64,000 nt of DNA. Source: Pareuzebyella sediminis (GTDB lineage: Bacteria; Bacteroidota; Bacteroidia; Flavobacteriales; Flavobacteriaceae). The DNA is taken from assembly GCF_008367235.1 (NCBI RefSeq), contig NZ_VTZS01000003.1, positions 620,001 to 684,000 on the forward strand, in the 5' to 3' direction. The notes under the pieces were generated by a model. That model saw only the letters and a list, made by a program, of their open reading frames with translations, was not told the DNA's origin and made no database searches. The position numbers and the translations under genes are program-made. Positions 27,198 to 36,324 of the stretch are shown here, one piece after another (within the stretch, counting starts at the first letter, position 1; every line of letters starts with the position of its first letter).

Positions 27198-27767
27198 CTA
27201 CGTACAGACTTCGAAAATGAAGAAAATAAGTAGTCCAATAATGGCCTTGTTCTTAGTGGTTTCGATTTTTTCTTTTAAAATGGTTCGAGCCCGTGCCAGA
27301 TTTGATTTTGATGTGCCTACAGAAGTACCGAGTATTTCCCCGATTTCCTTATGCGTATACCCATCGAGCACATACATGGTAAAAGTTAACCGGTATTTAT
27401 TAGGGAGTTCTTGTATATAGCCCAAAAGTACATCTAAGCTCAAATCGGCATAAATCATGTCTACTTCGGTCTCTTCTTCGGTGTTTTCAGAAACCACGCT
27501 CATATACTCCTCTTTACGGTACTTTTGTAACACAGAGTTGACTGTAATACGTTTTATCCACCCCTCAAAGGAACCTTTCGACTTGAATTGCCCTATTTTT
27601 TCAAAAATAACCATGAAACTGTCATGAAGGTTATCTTCCGCCTCCGTTTTGTTCCGGGAATATTTAAGGCAAATGCCGAACAAGATTCGGGAATATTTCC
27701 TGTATAATTGTTCTTGTGCCTTCCTATTTCCCTTCTTACAGTCACGTATAAGTTCTTCCAGGCTCAA
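27198..27767 (-). CDS. ECF-type RNA polymerase sigma-70 factor
   Basis: 189 residues. Sigma region 2 is seen as the AQEQLYRKYSRILFGICLKY, AEDNLHDSFMVIFEKIGQF and GSFEGWIKRITVN segments; region 4 as LPNKYRLTFTMYVLDGYTHKEI followed by the helix-turn-helix GTSVGTSKSNLARAR. It directs RNA polymerase to a small regulon, probably under control of the cotranscribed barrel/anti-sigma-like protein. An oddity is the C-terminus: after the usual end of region 4 comes KNK and a hydrophobic stretch AIIGLLIFFIFEV close to the stop, which could associate with the membrane. Confidence 0.92.
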   Translation of the reverse strand: MSLEELIRDCKKGNRKAQEQLYRKYSRILFGICLKYSRNKTEAEDNLHDSFMVIFEKIGQFKSKGSFEGWIKRITVNSVLQKYRKEEYMSVVSENTEEETEVDMIYADLSLDVLLGYIQELPNKYRLTFTMYVLDGYTHKEIGEILGTSVGTSKSNLARARTILKEKIETTKNKAIIGLLIFFIFEVCT

Positions 27768-27883
27768 ATTTTTTGGTTAGGTTAAAGAGACTTTTTCGAA
27801 ATATATCATTTTTATTTCATCCTTTTTTATATCATTCATGAACTGATATCTGTCAAAATCTTTGATTCTATAATTGGTGCAGG

Positions 27884-27891
27884 CAAAAATA
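27884..27891 (-). promoter_or_regulatory. Candidate -7 element for the ECF sigma operon
   Basis: Read on the minus strand the sequence is TATTTTTG, a full match to the Bacteroidota -7 consensus TAnnTTTG; no clean TTG lies at the -33 position. It would give a leader of about 110 bases before the sigma gene. Confidence 0.4.
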
Positions 27892-27930
27892 GTTAGGTTG
27901 CGGTTTTAAAAAGTCTAAAAGAGGTTAATA

Positions 27931-28359
27931 TCAATTATTTACAGGAACTTCTATTTCCAGAAATTCAGGATTTCCTTCAGAATCATCTCCAGTGTAAAAA
28001 CGGAATAAGTACGGTTTGCTATAAACGACTTCAAATTGAAAAGAATCCTCGACTTCCTGATTGATTTCAGGGCAATCATCTTCATCCAGTAGAATGCCGA
28101 TGGCTGAAACCGTTCGTATATTCATGCTATCATTTGCGGACCTATGCACATCAAAACCCTCCGACAATGTACATTCGTTGGGTCTTAGTAGATTCACGTT
28201 GATTTCATAGACCTGACCGAATTCAAAGGTGTCCGGTACAGAGGCACTTAAGATTTCTAGCGGGACATACTGAAAATTTACCCGGTCATCATCGAGACTA
28301 CATGATCCAAAGAAAAGAGTTAATACTGCACCGAACAGTATCGAATACATACGTTTCAT
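27931..28359 (-). CDS. Small hypothetical lipoprotein
   Basis: 142 residues with a lipoprotein signal peptide (MKRMYSILFGAVLTLFFGSC; lipobox FGSC), acidic residues right after the Cys, and a beta-rich body with two further Cys (NECTLSEG and DDCPEINQ) that may form a disulfide. The acidic +2 region is the kind that in Flavobacteriia directs surface exposure of lipoproteins; this is an inference. No family recognised. Same strand as the ECF sigma operon but 163 bp upstream of it, and downstream of recA by 195 bp. Confidence 0.75.
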   Translation of the reverse strand: MKRMYSILFGAVLTLFFGSCSLDDDRVNFQYVPLEILSASVPDTFEFGQVYEINVNLLRPNECTLSEGFDVHRSANDSMNIRTVSAIGILLDEDDCPEINQEVEDSFQFEVVYSKPYLFRFYTGDDSEGNPEFLEIEVPVNN

Positions 28360-28554
28360 AACATTTACGTTTTTCTATTAGATGAAAAACCGTTACGAAG
28401 GTTGCGTTTATTCACCATGAGTTTGGGGAATAGTACTCCGTCGCCCATTCTGGAAAGACGAGAACATTGATACTTTGTTTCCTAATACAAGAATCCAGAC
28501 GGCACCTCAATGGTCGCCATCAAAATAGGGCTTTACGAGTATGGAAAGAAGGGG

Positions 28555-29562
28555 TTACTTGCTTAGGGCGCTTATGGCATCTTTTATTTTTCCCTCCAAT
28601 TCTTCAAAGAGTTCAGGGTTGTCAAGTAAAAGTGATTTGACCGCATCACGTCCTTGGCCGAGTTTGGTATCTCCGTAGCTGAACCATGAGCCACTTTTTT
28701 TGATAATTTCATATTCTACCCCAAGATCAATAATTTCGCCAACTTTTGAGATTCCCTCCCCGTACATAATATCGAATTCCGTCGTACGAAATGGGGGGGC
28801 AACTTTGTTCTTCACTACTTTCACCCGGGTTTTATTCCCTTGTACACCACCATCGGTATCTTTTATTTGTGTCGACCTTCTAATATCAAGTCTTACCGAC
28901 GCGTAAAATTTTAAGGCATTGCCGCCAGTGGTTGTTTCGGGGTTTCCGAACATCACACCAATTTTCTCCCGTAACTGATTGATGAAAATGACGGTACAAT
29001 GGGTCTTGCTTATAGATGCCGTAAGTTTCCGTAAGGCTTGCGACATCAACCGGGCATGAAGTCCCATTTTAGAATCTCCCATTTCACCCTCGATCTCACT
29101 CTTTGGGGTCAACGCAGCCACGGAATCTATAATTACAATATCTATAGCGCCTGAACGAATAAGGTTATCGGTGATTTCCAAAGCTTGTTCTCCATTGTCA
29201 GGCTGTGAAATGATAAGGTTGTCGATATCAATACCCAACTTTTGTGCATAAAACCGATCAAAGGCATGCTCGGCATCTATGAAGGCCGCAATACCCCCAT
29301 TTTTTTGTGCCTCGGCTATGGCATGGAGGGTAAGGGTTGTTTTACCAGAAGACTCAGGACCATAGATTTCAATTACCCTGCCTCTCGGATATCCACCTAC
29401 GCCCAAAGCGATGTCCAACCCTAAGGAACCTGACGGAATAACCTCGACATCTTGTACGACGTCGTCTCCCATTTTCATTACGGTTCCCTTTCCGTAAGTT
29501 TTATCCAACTTGTCTAATGTCAGTTTTAGGGCTTTTAATTTTGCGTCTTTTTCTGAGCTCAT
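28555..29562 (-). CDS. recA: Recombinase A
   Basis: ATP-dependent strand exchange protein of homologous recombination and the DNA damage response. 335 residues: Walker A GPESSGKT (about 68-75), Walker [13 protein letters not shown]1 and L2 loops ([34 protein letters not shown]), all intact. The shortish C-terminal tail with acidic residues is within the normal range. No recX follows. No LexA-type box was recognised upstream. Confidence 0.99.
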   Translation of the reverse strand: MSSEKDAKLKALKLTLDKLDKTYGKGTVMKMGDDVVQDVEVIPSGSLGLDIALGVGGYPRGRVIEIYGPESSGKTTLTLHAIAEAQKNGGIAAFIDAEHAFDRFYAQKLGIDIDNLIISQPDNGEQALEITDNLIRSGAIDIVIIDSVAALTPKSEIEGEMGDSKMGLHARLMSQALRKLTASISKTHCTVIFINQLREKIGVMFGNPETTTGGNALKFYASVRLDIRRSTQIKDTDGGVQGNKTRVKVVKNKVAPPFRTTEFDIMYGEGISKVGEIIDLGVEYEIIKKSGSWFSYGDTKLGQGRDAVKSLLLDNPELFEELEGKIKDAISALSK

Positions 29563-30186
29563 ATGTTATTCTTCTTTTTTTGGGTTCAATGTAAAAGGGC
29601 CGACCGAACATGTCGAAGGTTTTACAGTAGCTAATCCAGATCATGTAAACCCTCAAACTTCTTAGGTACTCCTATGTTTCGGGAAAATTTTACAGGGATG
29701 CTAAATTAGCATTTCTTTTTTCATAAAACCAGTTCTAAAGTTCATTTCTCTAAAGAAAGGATGCACGTTGGGTTGGCTGTGTACTTACCATAAAAGGTAA
29801 AGTTTTTAGGTAGAATGTCTATAATTCTGATGTCATTAAAGCGGGTGTAAATAAATTATAAGAAAAGACGCAACCCTTTTGTCGTTATAACATCTTGTTT
29901 TTAAATATACTTCCGTTGGTTATATGTATATGGCCATCAGATGGAAGCTAACTCAAACACAAATTCCTTTGCACCATGCAAAGGAGCAACGGTGGCCTTT
30001 TCCTTCTGTAATTCTGAAAGAATGCTGTGAAAAAGAAGATAGGACTGGCCAGAAAAAGGGTTTCGAATACATCGGAACTCTTTTTTTATTGATTACATGG
30101 CCGATATTGATTATTTTTACGCGGTTTTCCGACAAATTCGGGAGGCGACTACAATCAAATTCTTTAAACTTAATCATTAGTATAGC
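29563..30186. other. Intergenic stretch upstream of recA and trhO
   Basis: 624 bp between divergent recA and trhO. It must hold both promoters, but only fragments of the consensus are seen. A perfect hairpin lies at 29965-29985. A loose inverted pair GTAAAA (29591-29596) and TTTTAC (29620-29625) lies 30 bp before recA. Open frames here on both strands overlap each other and have no recognisable protein character. Confidence 0.5.
29965..29985. promoter_or_regulatory. Perfect short hairpin upstream of trhO
   Basis: Arms TCCTTTGCA and TGCAAAGGA (9 bp, perfect) around a CCA loop. No T run follows. It could be an operator for a dimeric regulator or an RNA hairpin in a long trhO leader. Confidence 0.45.
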
Positions 30187-31218
30187 ATGCAACTGTACAA
30201 TACGTTAAGTGCAAAGGAAAGAGCTGACCTTATCAAAGAGGCCGGGCAAGAACGCCTGACAATTTCTTTCTACAAATATGCACATCTAGGGAACCCTGAA
30301 ATTTTCAGGAACCATCTTTTTATCCATTGGAACGAACTTGAGGTATTGGGGCGTATCTATGTGGCCCATGAAGGCATTAATGCCCAATTATCGGTACCTG
30401 CCGAAAATTTTGAGGCTTTCAAAGAACACCTCGACAGCATTACTTTTTTAAAAGGGGTACGTCTGAACATTGCTATTGAACAAGACAATCTTTCCTTCTT
30501 GAAATTGAAAGTAAAGGTGCGACATAAAATTGTTGCCGATGGGCTGAATGATGCGACATTCGACGTTACCAATAAAGGTATACATGTAGATGCTGAGCAT
30601 TTCAACCAGCTTATTGATGATCCCGATACCTTATTAGTAGATATGCGCAATCATTACGAGAGTGAAATCGGACATTTTAAAAATGCAATAACACCTGATG
30701 TCGATACTTTTCGAGATTCATTGGATATCATTGAAAAAGACTTGGCCGATCACAAAGAAGATAAGAAGTTGGTCATGTATTGTACGGGAGGGATCCGTTG
30801 CGAAAAGGCTAGTGCATATTACAAACATAAAGGGTTTAAACAGGTATATCAGTTGGAAGGAGGAATCATTGAATACACCCGACAAGTTCAAAAAAAGAAC
30901 CTTGAAAATAAGTTTTTGGGAAAGAATTTTGTGTTCGATCACCGTAGGGGCGAAAGAATCACCAATGATATAATCGCACAGTGCCATCAGTGCGGAGAGC
31001 CTTGTGACACCCATGTGAACTGTGCCAACGAAGCTTGCCATTTATTGTTTATTCAATGCGAGGAATGTGCCGACCAAATGAACAATTGTTGTTCGAATGC
31101 GTGTAAAGAAGTACATCAATTGCCCTACGAAGAGCAAAAAAAGCTGCGTAAAGGGAAGAAGGCAAGCAACAAGATTTTTAAGAAAGGTAGGTCGGAAGTT
31201 TTAAAGTTTAAACAATAG
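30187..31218 (+). CDS. trhO: tRNA uridine(34) hydroxylase, rhodanese family
   Basis: Rhodanese-domain enzyme that makes 5-hydroxyuridine at tRNA position 34 (family formerly YceA). 343 residues: N-terminal acylphosphatase-like domain (about 1-115), rhodanese domain (about 125-245) with the active Cys199 in MYCTGGIRCEKA, and a C-terminal cysteine-rich region (about 265-310: CHQCGEPC, CANEAC, CEECADQMNNCC) that could bind zinc. All parts match the prokaryotic family. ATG start after a long non-coding leader; the next gene begins 179 bp downstream. Confidence 0.95.
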   Translation: MQLYNTLSAKERADLIKEAGQERLTISFYKYAHLGNPEIFRNHLFIHWNELEVLGRIYVAHEGINAQLSVPAENFEAFKEHLDSITFLKGVRLNIAIEQDNLSFLKLKVKVRHKIVADGLNDATFDVTNKGIHVDAEHFNQLIDDPDTLLVDMRNHYESEIGHFKNAITPDVDTFRDSLDIIEKDLADHKEDKKLVMYCTGGIRCEKASAYYKHKGFKQVYQLEGGIIEYTRQVQKKNLENKFLGKNFVFDHRRGERITNDIIAQCHQCGEPCDTHVNCANEACHLLFIQCEECADQMNNCCSNACKEVHQLPYEEQKKLRKGKKASNKIFKKGRSEVLKFKQ

Positions 31219-31349
31219 GCTGCAAAGGAAGTGTCATGCACCCAGGCGATAGGTGCCTTAAGGGGTGAAATCCTTTTACTTCACATCGGATTAAAAATTC
31301 ATTACCTTTACAATTGAATTAAGTATGAACCTTTTTTGGCCTCATACGG

Positions 31350-31357
31350 TACTTTTG
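31350..31357 (+). promoter_or_regulatory. Candidate -7 element before ricT
   Basis: TACTTTTG at 31350-31357 is a full match to the Bacteroidota -7 consensus, 40 bp before the ricT ATG. No TTG is seen at the correct -33 distance, so the call is weak. Confidence 0.3.
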
Positions 31358-31397
31358 CCATGCAGAAGACGGGTGTTGCCGAATCAAGATATAATAT

Positions 31398-32603
31398 ATG
31401 GGCTGTAGTAGTTGTTCGACCGGTAAGGACGGACAACCTCGTGGATGCAAGAACAACGGAACTTGTGGTACCGATGGTTGTAATAAATTAACAGTTTTTG
31501 ACTGGCTTTCGAATATGTCGCTTCCCAATGGGGAAAAGCCATTCGACTGTGTAGAAGTGCGTTTTAAGAATAGTAGAAAAGAGTTTTTTAGAAACGGTAA
31601 AGAGCTTTCCCTGTCGATTGGGGATATTGTTGCTACCCAAGCACAATCAGGGCACGATGTTGGTATGGTTACCTTGGTGGGTGAGCTAGTCAAAGTTCAA
31701 ATGAAACGCAAAAAAGTAGACCCCAAAGACAAAGAGCTTCCCAAGATTTATAGAAAGGCTTCCCAAAATGATATCGACAAATGGCAAAAATGTCGTGGGC
31801 GTGAAGAGGAGATTAAAAAGAGAGCGCGTGAAATTGCTATTATACTCCGACTTCAAATGAAGATATCCGATGTCGAATTTCAGGGAGACGGATCTAAGGC
31901 CACCTTTTATTATACCGCCGAAGAACGTGTAGATTTCCGACAGCTGATCAAGGATATGGCAAAAGCCTTCGGAATTCGAATTGAGATGCGTCAAATCGGC
32001 TACAGACAGGAAGCACAGCGATTGGGGGGAATCGGATCTTGTGGTCGCGAGCTTTGTTGCTCCACTTGGTTGACAGATTTCAGGTCGGTAAGCACTTCGG
32101 CCGCACGATATCAACAATTGTCTCTTAATCCACAAAAATTGGCGGGCCAATGTGGCAAACTTAAGTGTTGTCTCAATTATGAACTCGACATGTATTTAGA
32201 GGCTTTGAAAGACTTCCCTTCTCAAGATACTAAACTCTATACCGAAAAGGGGCTCGCCTTCTGCCAAAAAACAGACATTTTCAAGGGGCTACTTTGGTTT
32301 TCTTATAAAGAAGACCCTTCAAATTGGCATACGCTTACCAAAGAACAGGTACAGCAAATCCTAGAAAAAAATAAAAAGAAGGAAAAAGTTGCAAGCCTAG
32401 AGGAATATACCGTAGATAATTTCGTTAGGGAAGAAAAGGTATTTGAGAATGTAGTGGGCCAGGACAGTCTGACCCGATTCGACCGGCCAAAGAGAAAAAG
32501 GAACAGAAACCGGAAAAATACTAAAAATAAACAGGGCCATTCGAATAATAAAAGAGGTAATAACAACAGAAGTGGTAAAAATAGGCGGCAAAAAAACGGG
32601 TAA
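31398..32603 (+). CDS. ricT: PSP1-domain protein, RicT (YaaT) homologue
   Basis: 401 residues. The N-terminus carries a dense cysteine cluster (CSSCSTG, RGCKNNGTCGTDGC), followed by the PSP1 domain (about 50-250) with GSCGRELCCSTWL and QCGKLKCCLNYE, motifs shared with RicT/YaaT, which in Bacillus forms an Fe-S-containing complex affecting RNA processing. The C-terminal 60 residues are basic and low-complexity (Arg, Lys, Asn), a likely nucleic-acid-binding tail. In Flavobacteriia this gene commonly precedes gldH; here their coding regions overlap by 32 bp. Molecular function in Bacteroidota is not established. Confidence 0.9.
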   Translation: MGCSSCSTGKDGQPRGCKNNGTCGTDGCNKLTVFDWLSNMSLPNGEKPFDCVEVRFKNSRKEFFRNGKELSLSIGDIVATQAQSGHDVGMVTLVGELVKVQMKRKKVDPKDKELPKIYRKASQNDIDKWQKCRGREEEIKKRAREIAIILRLQMKISDVEFQGDGSKATFYYTAEERVDFRQLIKDMAKAFGIRIEMRQIGYRQEAQRLGGIGSCGRELCCSTWLTDFRSVSTSAARYQQLSLNPQKLAGQCGKLKCCLNYELDMYLEALKDFPSQDTKLYTEKGLAFCQKTDIFKGLLWFSYKEDPSNWHTLTKEQVQQILEKNKKKEKVASLEEYTVDNFVREEKVFENVVGQDSLTRFDRPKRKRNRNRKNTKNKQGHSNNKRGNNNRSGKNRRQKNG

Positions 32604-33078
32604 GCTTTCGCTTGTGTCGATTTTGATAACACTGGCTTTTTCGTGTAACCAGAACCTCATTAAATCGGACTACCAAGCCACTGAAAATGGGGTTTGGAAT
32701 AAGGATACCCCTGTCGAGTTTAGCTTTTCAGGAATCGACACTGTTGATCGACATAATGTGTTCATTTCAGTTCGCAATGATAATACCTTTCGGTACAATA
32801 ATCTCTTTTTAATTGCCGAGCTTGGGTTTCCCAATGGTGAAACGGCGAAGGATACACTGGAGTATCAAATGGCGCTGCCCGATGGAACATGGCTAGGAAA
32901 AGGGAATGGTAGTGTTAAAGAAAATAAATTGTGGTATAAAGAAGACATCGTTTTTCCCACTTCTGGCGTATATACATTGAAGCTCACACATGCCATGCGA
33001 AAGAATGGTAGTGTAAATGGTATTGAAAATCTTCAGGGGATTACCGATGTGGGTTTTGAAATTGAAAAAAGCAATTAG
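32572..33078 (+). CDS. gldH: Gliding motility lipoprotein GldH
   Basis: 168-residue lipoprotein needed for gliding motility in Flavobacterium johnsoniae. Signal peptide with lipobox LAFSC at about residues 20-25, then a beta-rich domain with the family features SGIDTVDRHNVFISVRND and LPDGTWLGKGNGSVKE. Only a GTG start at 32572 gives a complete signal peptide, so the gene overlaps ricT by 32 bp and is probably translationally coupled to it. PBP1A follows after 7 bp. Marks the organism as belonging to the gliding lineage, although gldH also occurs in non-gliding members. Confidence 0.93.
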   Translation: MVKIGGKKTGKLSLVSILITLAFSCNQNLIKSDYQATENGVWNKDTPVEFSFSGIDTVDRHNVFISVRNDNTFRYNNLFLIAELGFPNGETAKDTLEYQMALPDGTWLGKGNGSVKENKLWYKEDIVFPTSGVYTLKLTHAMRKNGSVNGIENLQGITDVGFEIEKSN

Positions 33079-33085
33079 ATAACAT

Positions 33086-35428
33086 ATGGCAAAGGCTGCT
33101 AAAAAGAAACAAAAAAAGGGTTTCTTTAAATTCATTAAATGGTTCTGGCTTCTGTTCGGCTTGGGTGTGTTAAGTTTTGTCTTCCTCTTTCTATTGGCCT
33201 CTTGGGGTATTTTCGGCCCTATGCCCGAGTATGAGTATTTAGAGAATCCACAGACTAATTTGGCTACTGAAATTATTTCATCGGATGGAAAGACCTTAGG
33301 CAAGTTTTACCTCGACGATAACCGAACCCCGATCTCCTTCGATAGTATACCCAAAAATTTGGTTAATGCGCTGGTGGCTACGGAGGATAGACGTTATTTT
33401 GAACATTCGGGTATAGATGCGAGAGGTACATTAAGAGCGATTGTCTATTTGGGAAAAGACGGTGGAGCGAGTACTATTACGCAACAGCTAGCAAAACTCT
33501 TGTTTACCGAAAGGGCTTCGAGAAATCCGATTAGCCGAATTATTCAGAAAGTGAAGGAATGGGTCATTGCAACTCGGCTTGAAACGCAATATACCAAAGA
33601 GGAAATCATCGCCATGTATCTCAATCAGTATGACTTTTTGAACAATGCCGATGGCATACGCTCTGCGGCGAAAATATATTTCGGGAAGGAACCACAGCAA
33701 TTAAAGACCGAAGAATCGGCCGTTCTTGTGGGGATGCTACAAAATTCCTCATATTATAACCCGATTAGAAGGGAAGAATTGGTTACCAACCGCAGAAATA
33801 CGGTTTTGGAGAAAATGTACAGAAATGACTATATCACCGAAGCCGAAAAAGACTCTTTACAGGCATTGAAAATGGATATCAATTTTAATCCTGAATCCCA
33901 CAAGGAGGGGCTTGCTACCTATTTTAGAATGTACTTACAGAGGTATATGAACGATTGGATAGCTAAAAATCCAAAACCTGCCATTGAGGGAGCAAGGGAT
34001 AAGTGGAGTTTGTATTTAGACGGCTTAAAAATCTATACTACCATTGATTCCCGTATGCAGGCCAATGCAGAAGACGCTGTTCGACAACACATGAAAAACT
34101 TACAGGCCGAGTTTTTCCATCAGAATACCCCAGATCGAAATCCTACAGCTCCCTTTCTAGACCTTGAAAGGTCTGAAATTGATGCTATTATGGAGCGGGC
34201 TATGAAAAGTTCGCCTCGTTGGCGGGAGATGAAAGCCAACGGAAAGTCCGAAAAGGAGATTCGTGCTTCGTTCACAAAAAAGACGGAAATGACCGTTTTT
34301 GATTGGAATAGTGATGGCAACGAAAAAGACACTATCATGACCCCGTTAGATTCCATTCGGTATTACAAAACCTTCCTCAGGGCCGCCATGATGTCTATGG
34401 AACCGCAAACGGGCCATGTCAAGGCTTGGGTGGGTGGAATTGACTACAGGCATTTTCAATATGATAATGTGTATCAAGGTGCGAGGCAAGTAGGTTCTAC
34501 CTTTAAACCATTTGTATATGCCGCGGCCATTGATCAGTTAAGGTTGTCTCCCTGCGATAAATTCCCTGATATTCTTTATTGTATTGAAGCCAACAAACAC
34601 GGTAATCCAGAAAAATGGTGTCCTGGCAATGATGGCGGTCGCTATTCTGGAAGTGAGTTTACTCTAAAGCAAGCATTGGCCAACTCACTTAATACGGTTA
34701 CGGCCCAATTGATTGATCGGGTCGGGCCTGGATCGGTAGTTTCCATTGTTAAGAACCTAGGATTGGAAAGGGAAATTCCGGAAGTACCATCTATTGCCTT
34801 AGGTACACCAGATTTTAACGTTTACGAAATGGTAGGGGCCTATGGAACTTTTGCCAATCAAGGTGTCTATGTAAAGCCGGTTATGGTTACCCGAATCGAA
34901 GATAAGAATGGAACGGTGCTTTATGAATACGTCCCTGAAACAAAAGACGTACTGAGTAAAGATGTGGCCTATGCCATGATAGATTTGATGAAAGGCGTGA
35001 CAGAAGGCGGATCGGGTACCCGGTTGCGTCATAGCTATAAGAAGAATGCCACCGAGTACAAGGAGATTATCACAGGGTATCCCTACAATTTTACCAACCC
35101 AATTGCAGGGAAGACTGGTACGACTCAAAATCAAAGTGACGGATGGTTTATGGGTATGGTGCCCAACTTGGTGACAGGAGTATGGGTCGGTGGAGAAGAT
35201 AGGTCTGAACATTTTAAAACCATTACATATGGTCAAGGTGCCTCAATGGCCTTGCCCATATGGGGTCTTTACATGAAGAAGAACTATGCCAATGAAAAAC
35301 TAGGTATTTCGGATGGCGATTTTACCGAACCTGATAATATGTCGATTATTGTTGACTGTGATAAAATCACTGAAGAAATTGAAAAAGAAACTGATGTGGA
35401 AGACGATCTTGAAGATTTAAACTTCTAG
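33086..35428 (+). CDS. Penicillin-binding protein 1A (bifunctional transglycosylase/transpeptidase)
   Basis: Class A PBP that polymerises glycan strands and cross-links peptides. 780 residues: one N-terminal transmembrane helix (about 20-42), GT51 domain with catalytic Glu100 in ATEDRRYFEHSGID and the STITQQLAKLL block, then the transpeptidase domain with SxxK in GSTFKPF, SxN in NSLNTV and KTG in GKTGTTQ. An acidic tail ends the protein. It begins 7 bp after gldH, completing a ricT-gldH-PBP1A transcription unit that stops at a strong terminator. Confidence 0.96.
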   Translation: MAKAAKKKQKKGFFKFIKWFWLLFGLGVLSFVFLFLLASWGIFGPMPEYEYLENPQTNLATEIISSDGKTLGKFYLDDNRTPISFDSIPKNLVNALVATEDRRYFEHSGIDARGTLRAIVYLGKDGGASTITQQLAKLLFTERASRNPISRIIQKVKEWVIATRLETQYTKEEIIAMYLNQYDFLNNADGIRSAAKIYFGKEPQQLKTEESAVLVGMLQNSSYYNPIRREELVTNRRNTVLEKMYRNDYITEAEKDSLQALKMDINFNPESHKEGLATYFRMYLQRYMNDWIAKNPKPAIEGARDKWSLYLDGLKIYTTIDSRMQANAEDAVRQHMKNLQAEFFHQNTPDRNPTAPFLDLERSEIDAIMERAMKSSPRWREMKANGKSEKEIRASFTKKTEMTVFDWNSDGNEKDTIMTPLDSIRYYKTFLRAAMMSMEPQTGHVKAWVGGIDYRHFQYDNVYQGARQVGSTFKPFVYAAAIDQLRLSPCDKFPDILYCIEANKHGNPEKWCPGNDGGRYSGSEFTLKQALANSLNTVTAQLIDRVGPGSVVSIVKNLGLEREIPEVPSIALGTPDFNVYEMVGAYGTFANQGVYVKPVMVTRIEDKNGTVLYEYVPETKDVLSKDVAYAMIDLMKGVTEGGSGTRLRHSYKKNATEYKEIITGYPYNFTNPIAGKTGTTQNQSDGWFMGMVPNLVTGVWVGGEDRSEHFKTITYGQGASMALPIWGLYMKKNYANEKLGISDGDFTEPDNMSIIVDCDKITEEIEKETDVEDDLEDLNF

Positions 35429-35458
35429 ATTATTTGATTCTTGAGAAGACATTTATCC

Positions 35459-35502
35459 TGAAAAGTGCCCTCGATCTCTTATAAGACCGAGGGCACTTTT
35501 CA
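35459..35502 (+). terminator. Strong intrinsic terminator after PBP1A
   Basis: Perfect 15 bp stem (TGAAAAGTGCCCTCG at 35459-35473 with its complement at 35488-35502), with the palindrome TCTTATAAGA in the loop. The T run sits in the stem's right arm. It separates the gldH/PBP unit from the CoA transferase genes. Confidence 0.85.
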
Positions 35503-35561
35503 TTGAAAAAGACGTAACTTGTATAACGGCTAAATTCAATATTTACACAAATTGTAACCAG

Positions 35562-36263
35562 ATGATTCGTAAGACTGTTGATAATGTACAAGAGGCGCTC
35601 AAGGGCGTTGAAAATGGAATGACCTTTATGTTGGGAGGTTTTGGCCTCTGCGGCATACCGGAAAAAGCTATTGCCGAGCTGGTTCGCTTGAATATTGAAA
35701 ATATCACCTGTATTTCCAACAATGCTGGAGTAGATGACTTTGGCCTTGGACTATTACTGCAGAAAAAGCAGATAAAAAAAATGATCTCTTCCTATGTTGG
35801 AGAGAATGACGAATTTGAGCGACAAATGCTGAGCGGTGAATTGGAGGTAGAGTTGACCCCGCAGGGAACGTTGGCGGAAAAATGTCGCGCAGCACAATCT
35901 GGTTTCCCTGCATTTTTTACTCCCGCAGGATACGGCACCGAAGTTGCTTTGGGTAAAGAAACACGCGAATTTAATGGAAAAATGTACGTGCTTGAGGAAG
36001 CCTTTAAAGCTGATTTTGCCTTTGTAAAAGCTTGGAAGGGAGATGAGGCGGGAAACCTTATTTTTAAGGGGACAGCACGTAATTTCAATCCTTGTATGTG
36101 TGGGGCAGCGGCCATAACGGTGGCCGAAGTTGAAGAATTGATGCCCGCTGGTGCTTTAGACCCGAACCAGATTCATATTCCAGGCATATTTGTACAGCGT
36201 ATCTTCGAAGGCCGTAATTATGAAAAGCGTATCGAGCAGCGCACAGTTCGTAAGACTGTTTAA
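35562..36263 (+). CDS. scoA: 3-oxoacid CoA-transferase subunit A
   Basis: Subunit A of a two-subunit CoA transferase (succinyl-CoA:3-ketoacid or acetoacetate type), 233 residues. Family motifs: [10 protein letters not shown] near residues 26-35, [12 protein letters not shown], and the FFTPAGYGT block. The 233-residue length and sequence style are those of ScoA rather than AtoD. Works with the B subunit encoded 61 bp downstream to activate acetoacetate using succinyl-CoA in ketone body or branched-chain amino-acid breakdown. Confidence 0.94.
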   Translation: MIRKTVDNVQEALKGVENGMTFMLGGFGLCGIPEKAIAELVRLNIENITCISNNAGVDDFGLGLLLQKKQIKKMISSYVGENDEFERQMLSGELEVELTPQGTLAEKCRAAQSGFPAFFTPAGYGTEVALGKETREFNGKMYVLEEAFKADFAFVKAWKGDEAGNLIFKGTARNFNPCMCGAAAITVAEVEELMPAGALDPNQIHIPGIFVQRIFEGRNYEKRIEQRTVRKTV

Positions 36264-36324
36264 TGGGTTTTTTTCTACCTCTATGATAGAAATGACTTCA
36301 TTTTAAACTTTTTAAATTAATAAC

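Noticed and set aside
29591-29625. LexA-like operator before recA
   Set aside because: TTCGACATGTTCG gives only an asymmetric, direct-repeat-like match; it does not form a proper dyad of a known SOS box.
29924-30208. 94-codon plus-strand frame upstream of trhO, overlapping its start
   Set aside because: Composition unlike a protein, overlaps an equally long minus-strand frame and the perfect hairpin, and would run into the true trhO start.
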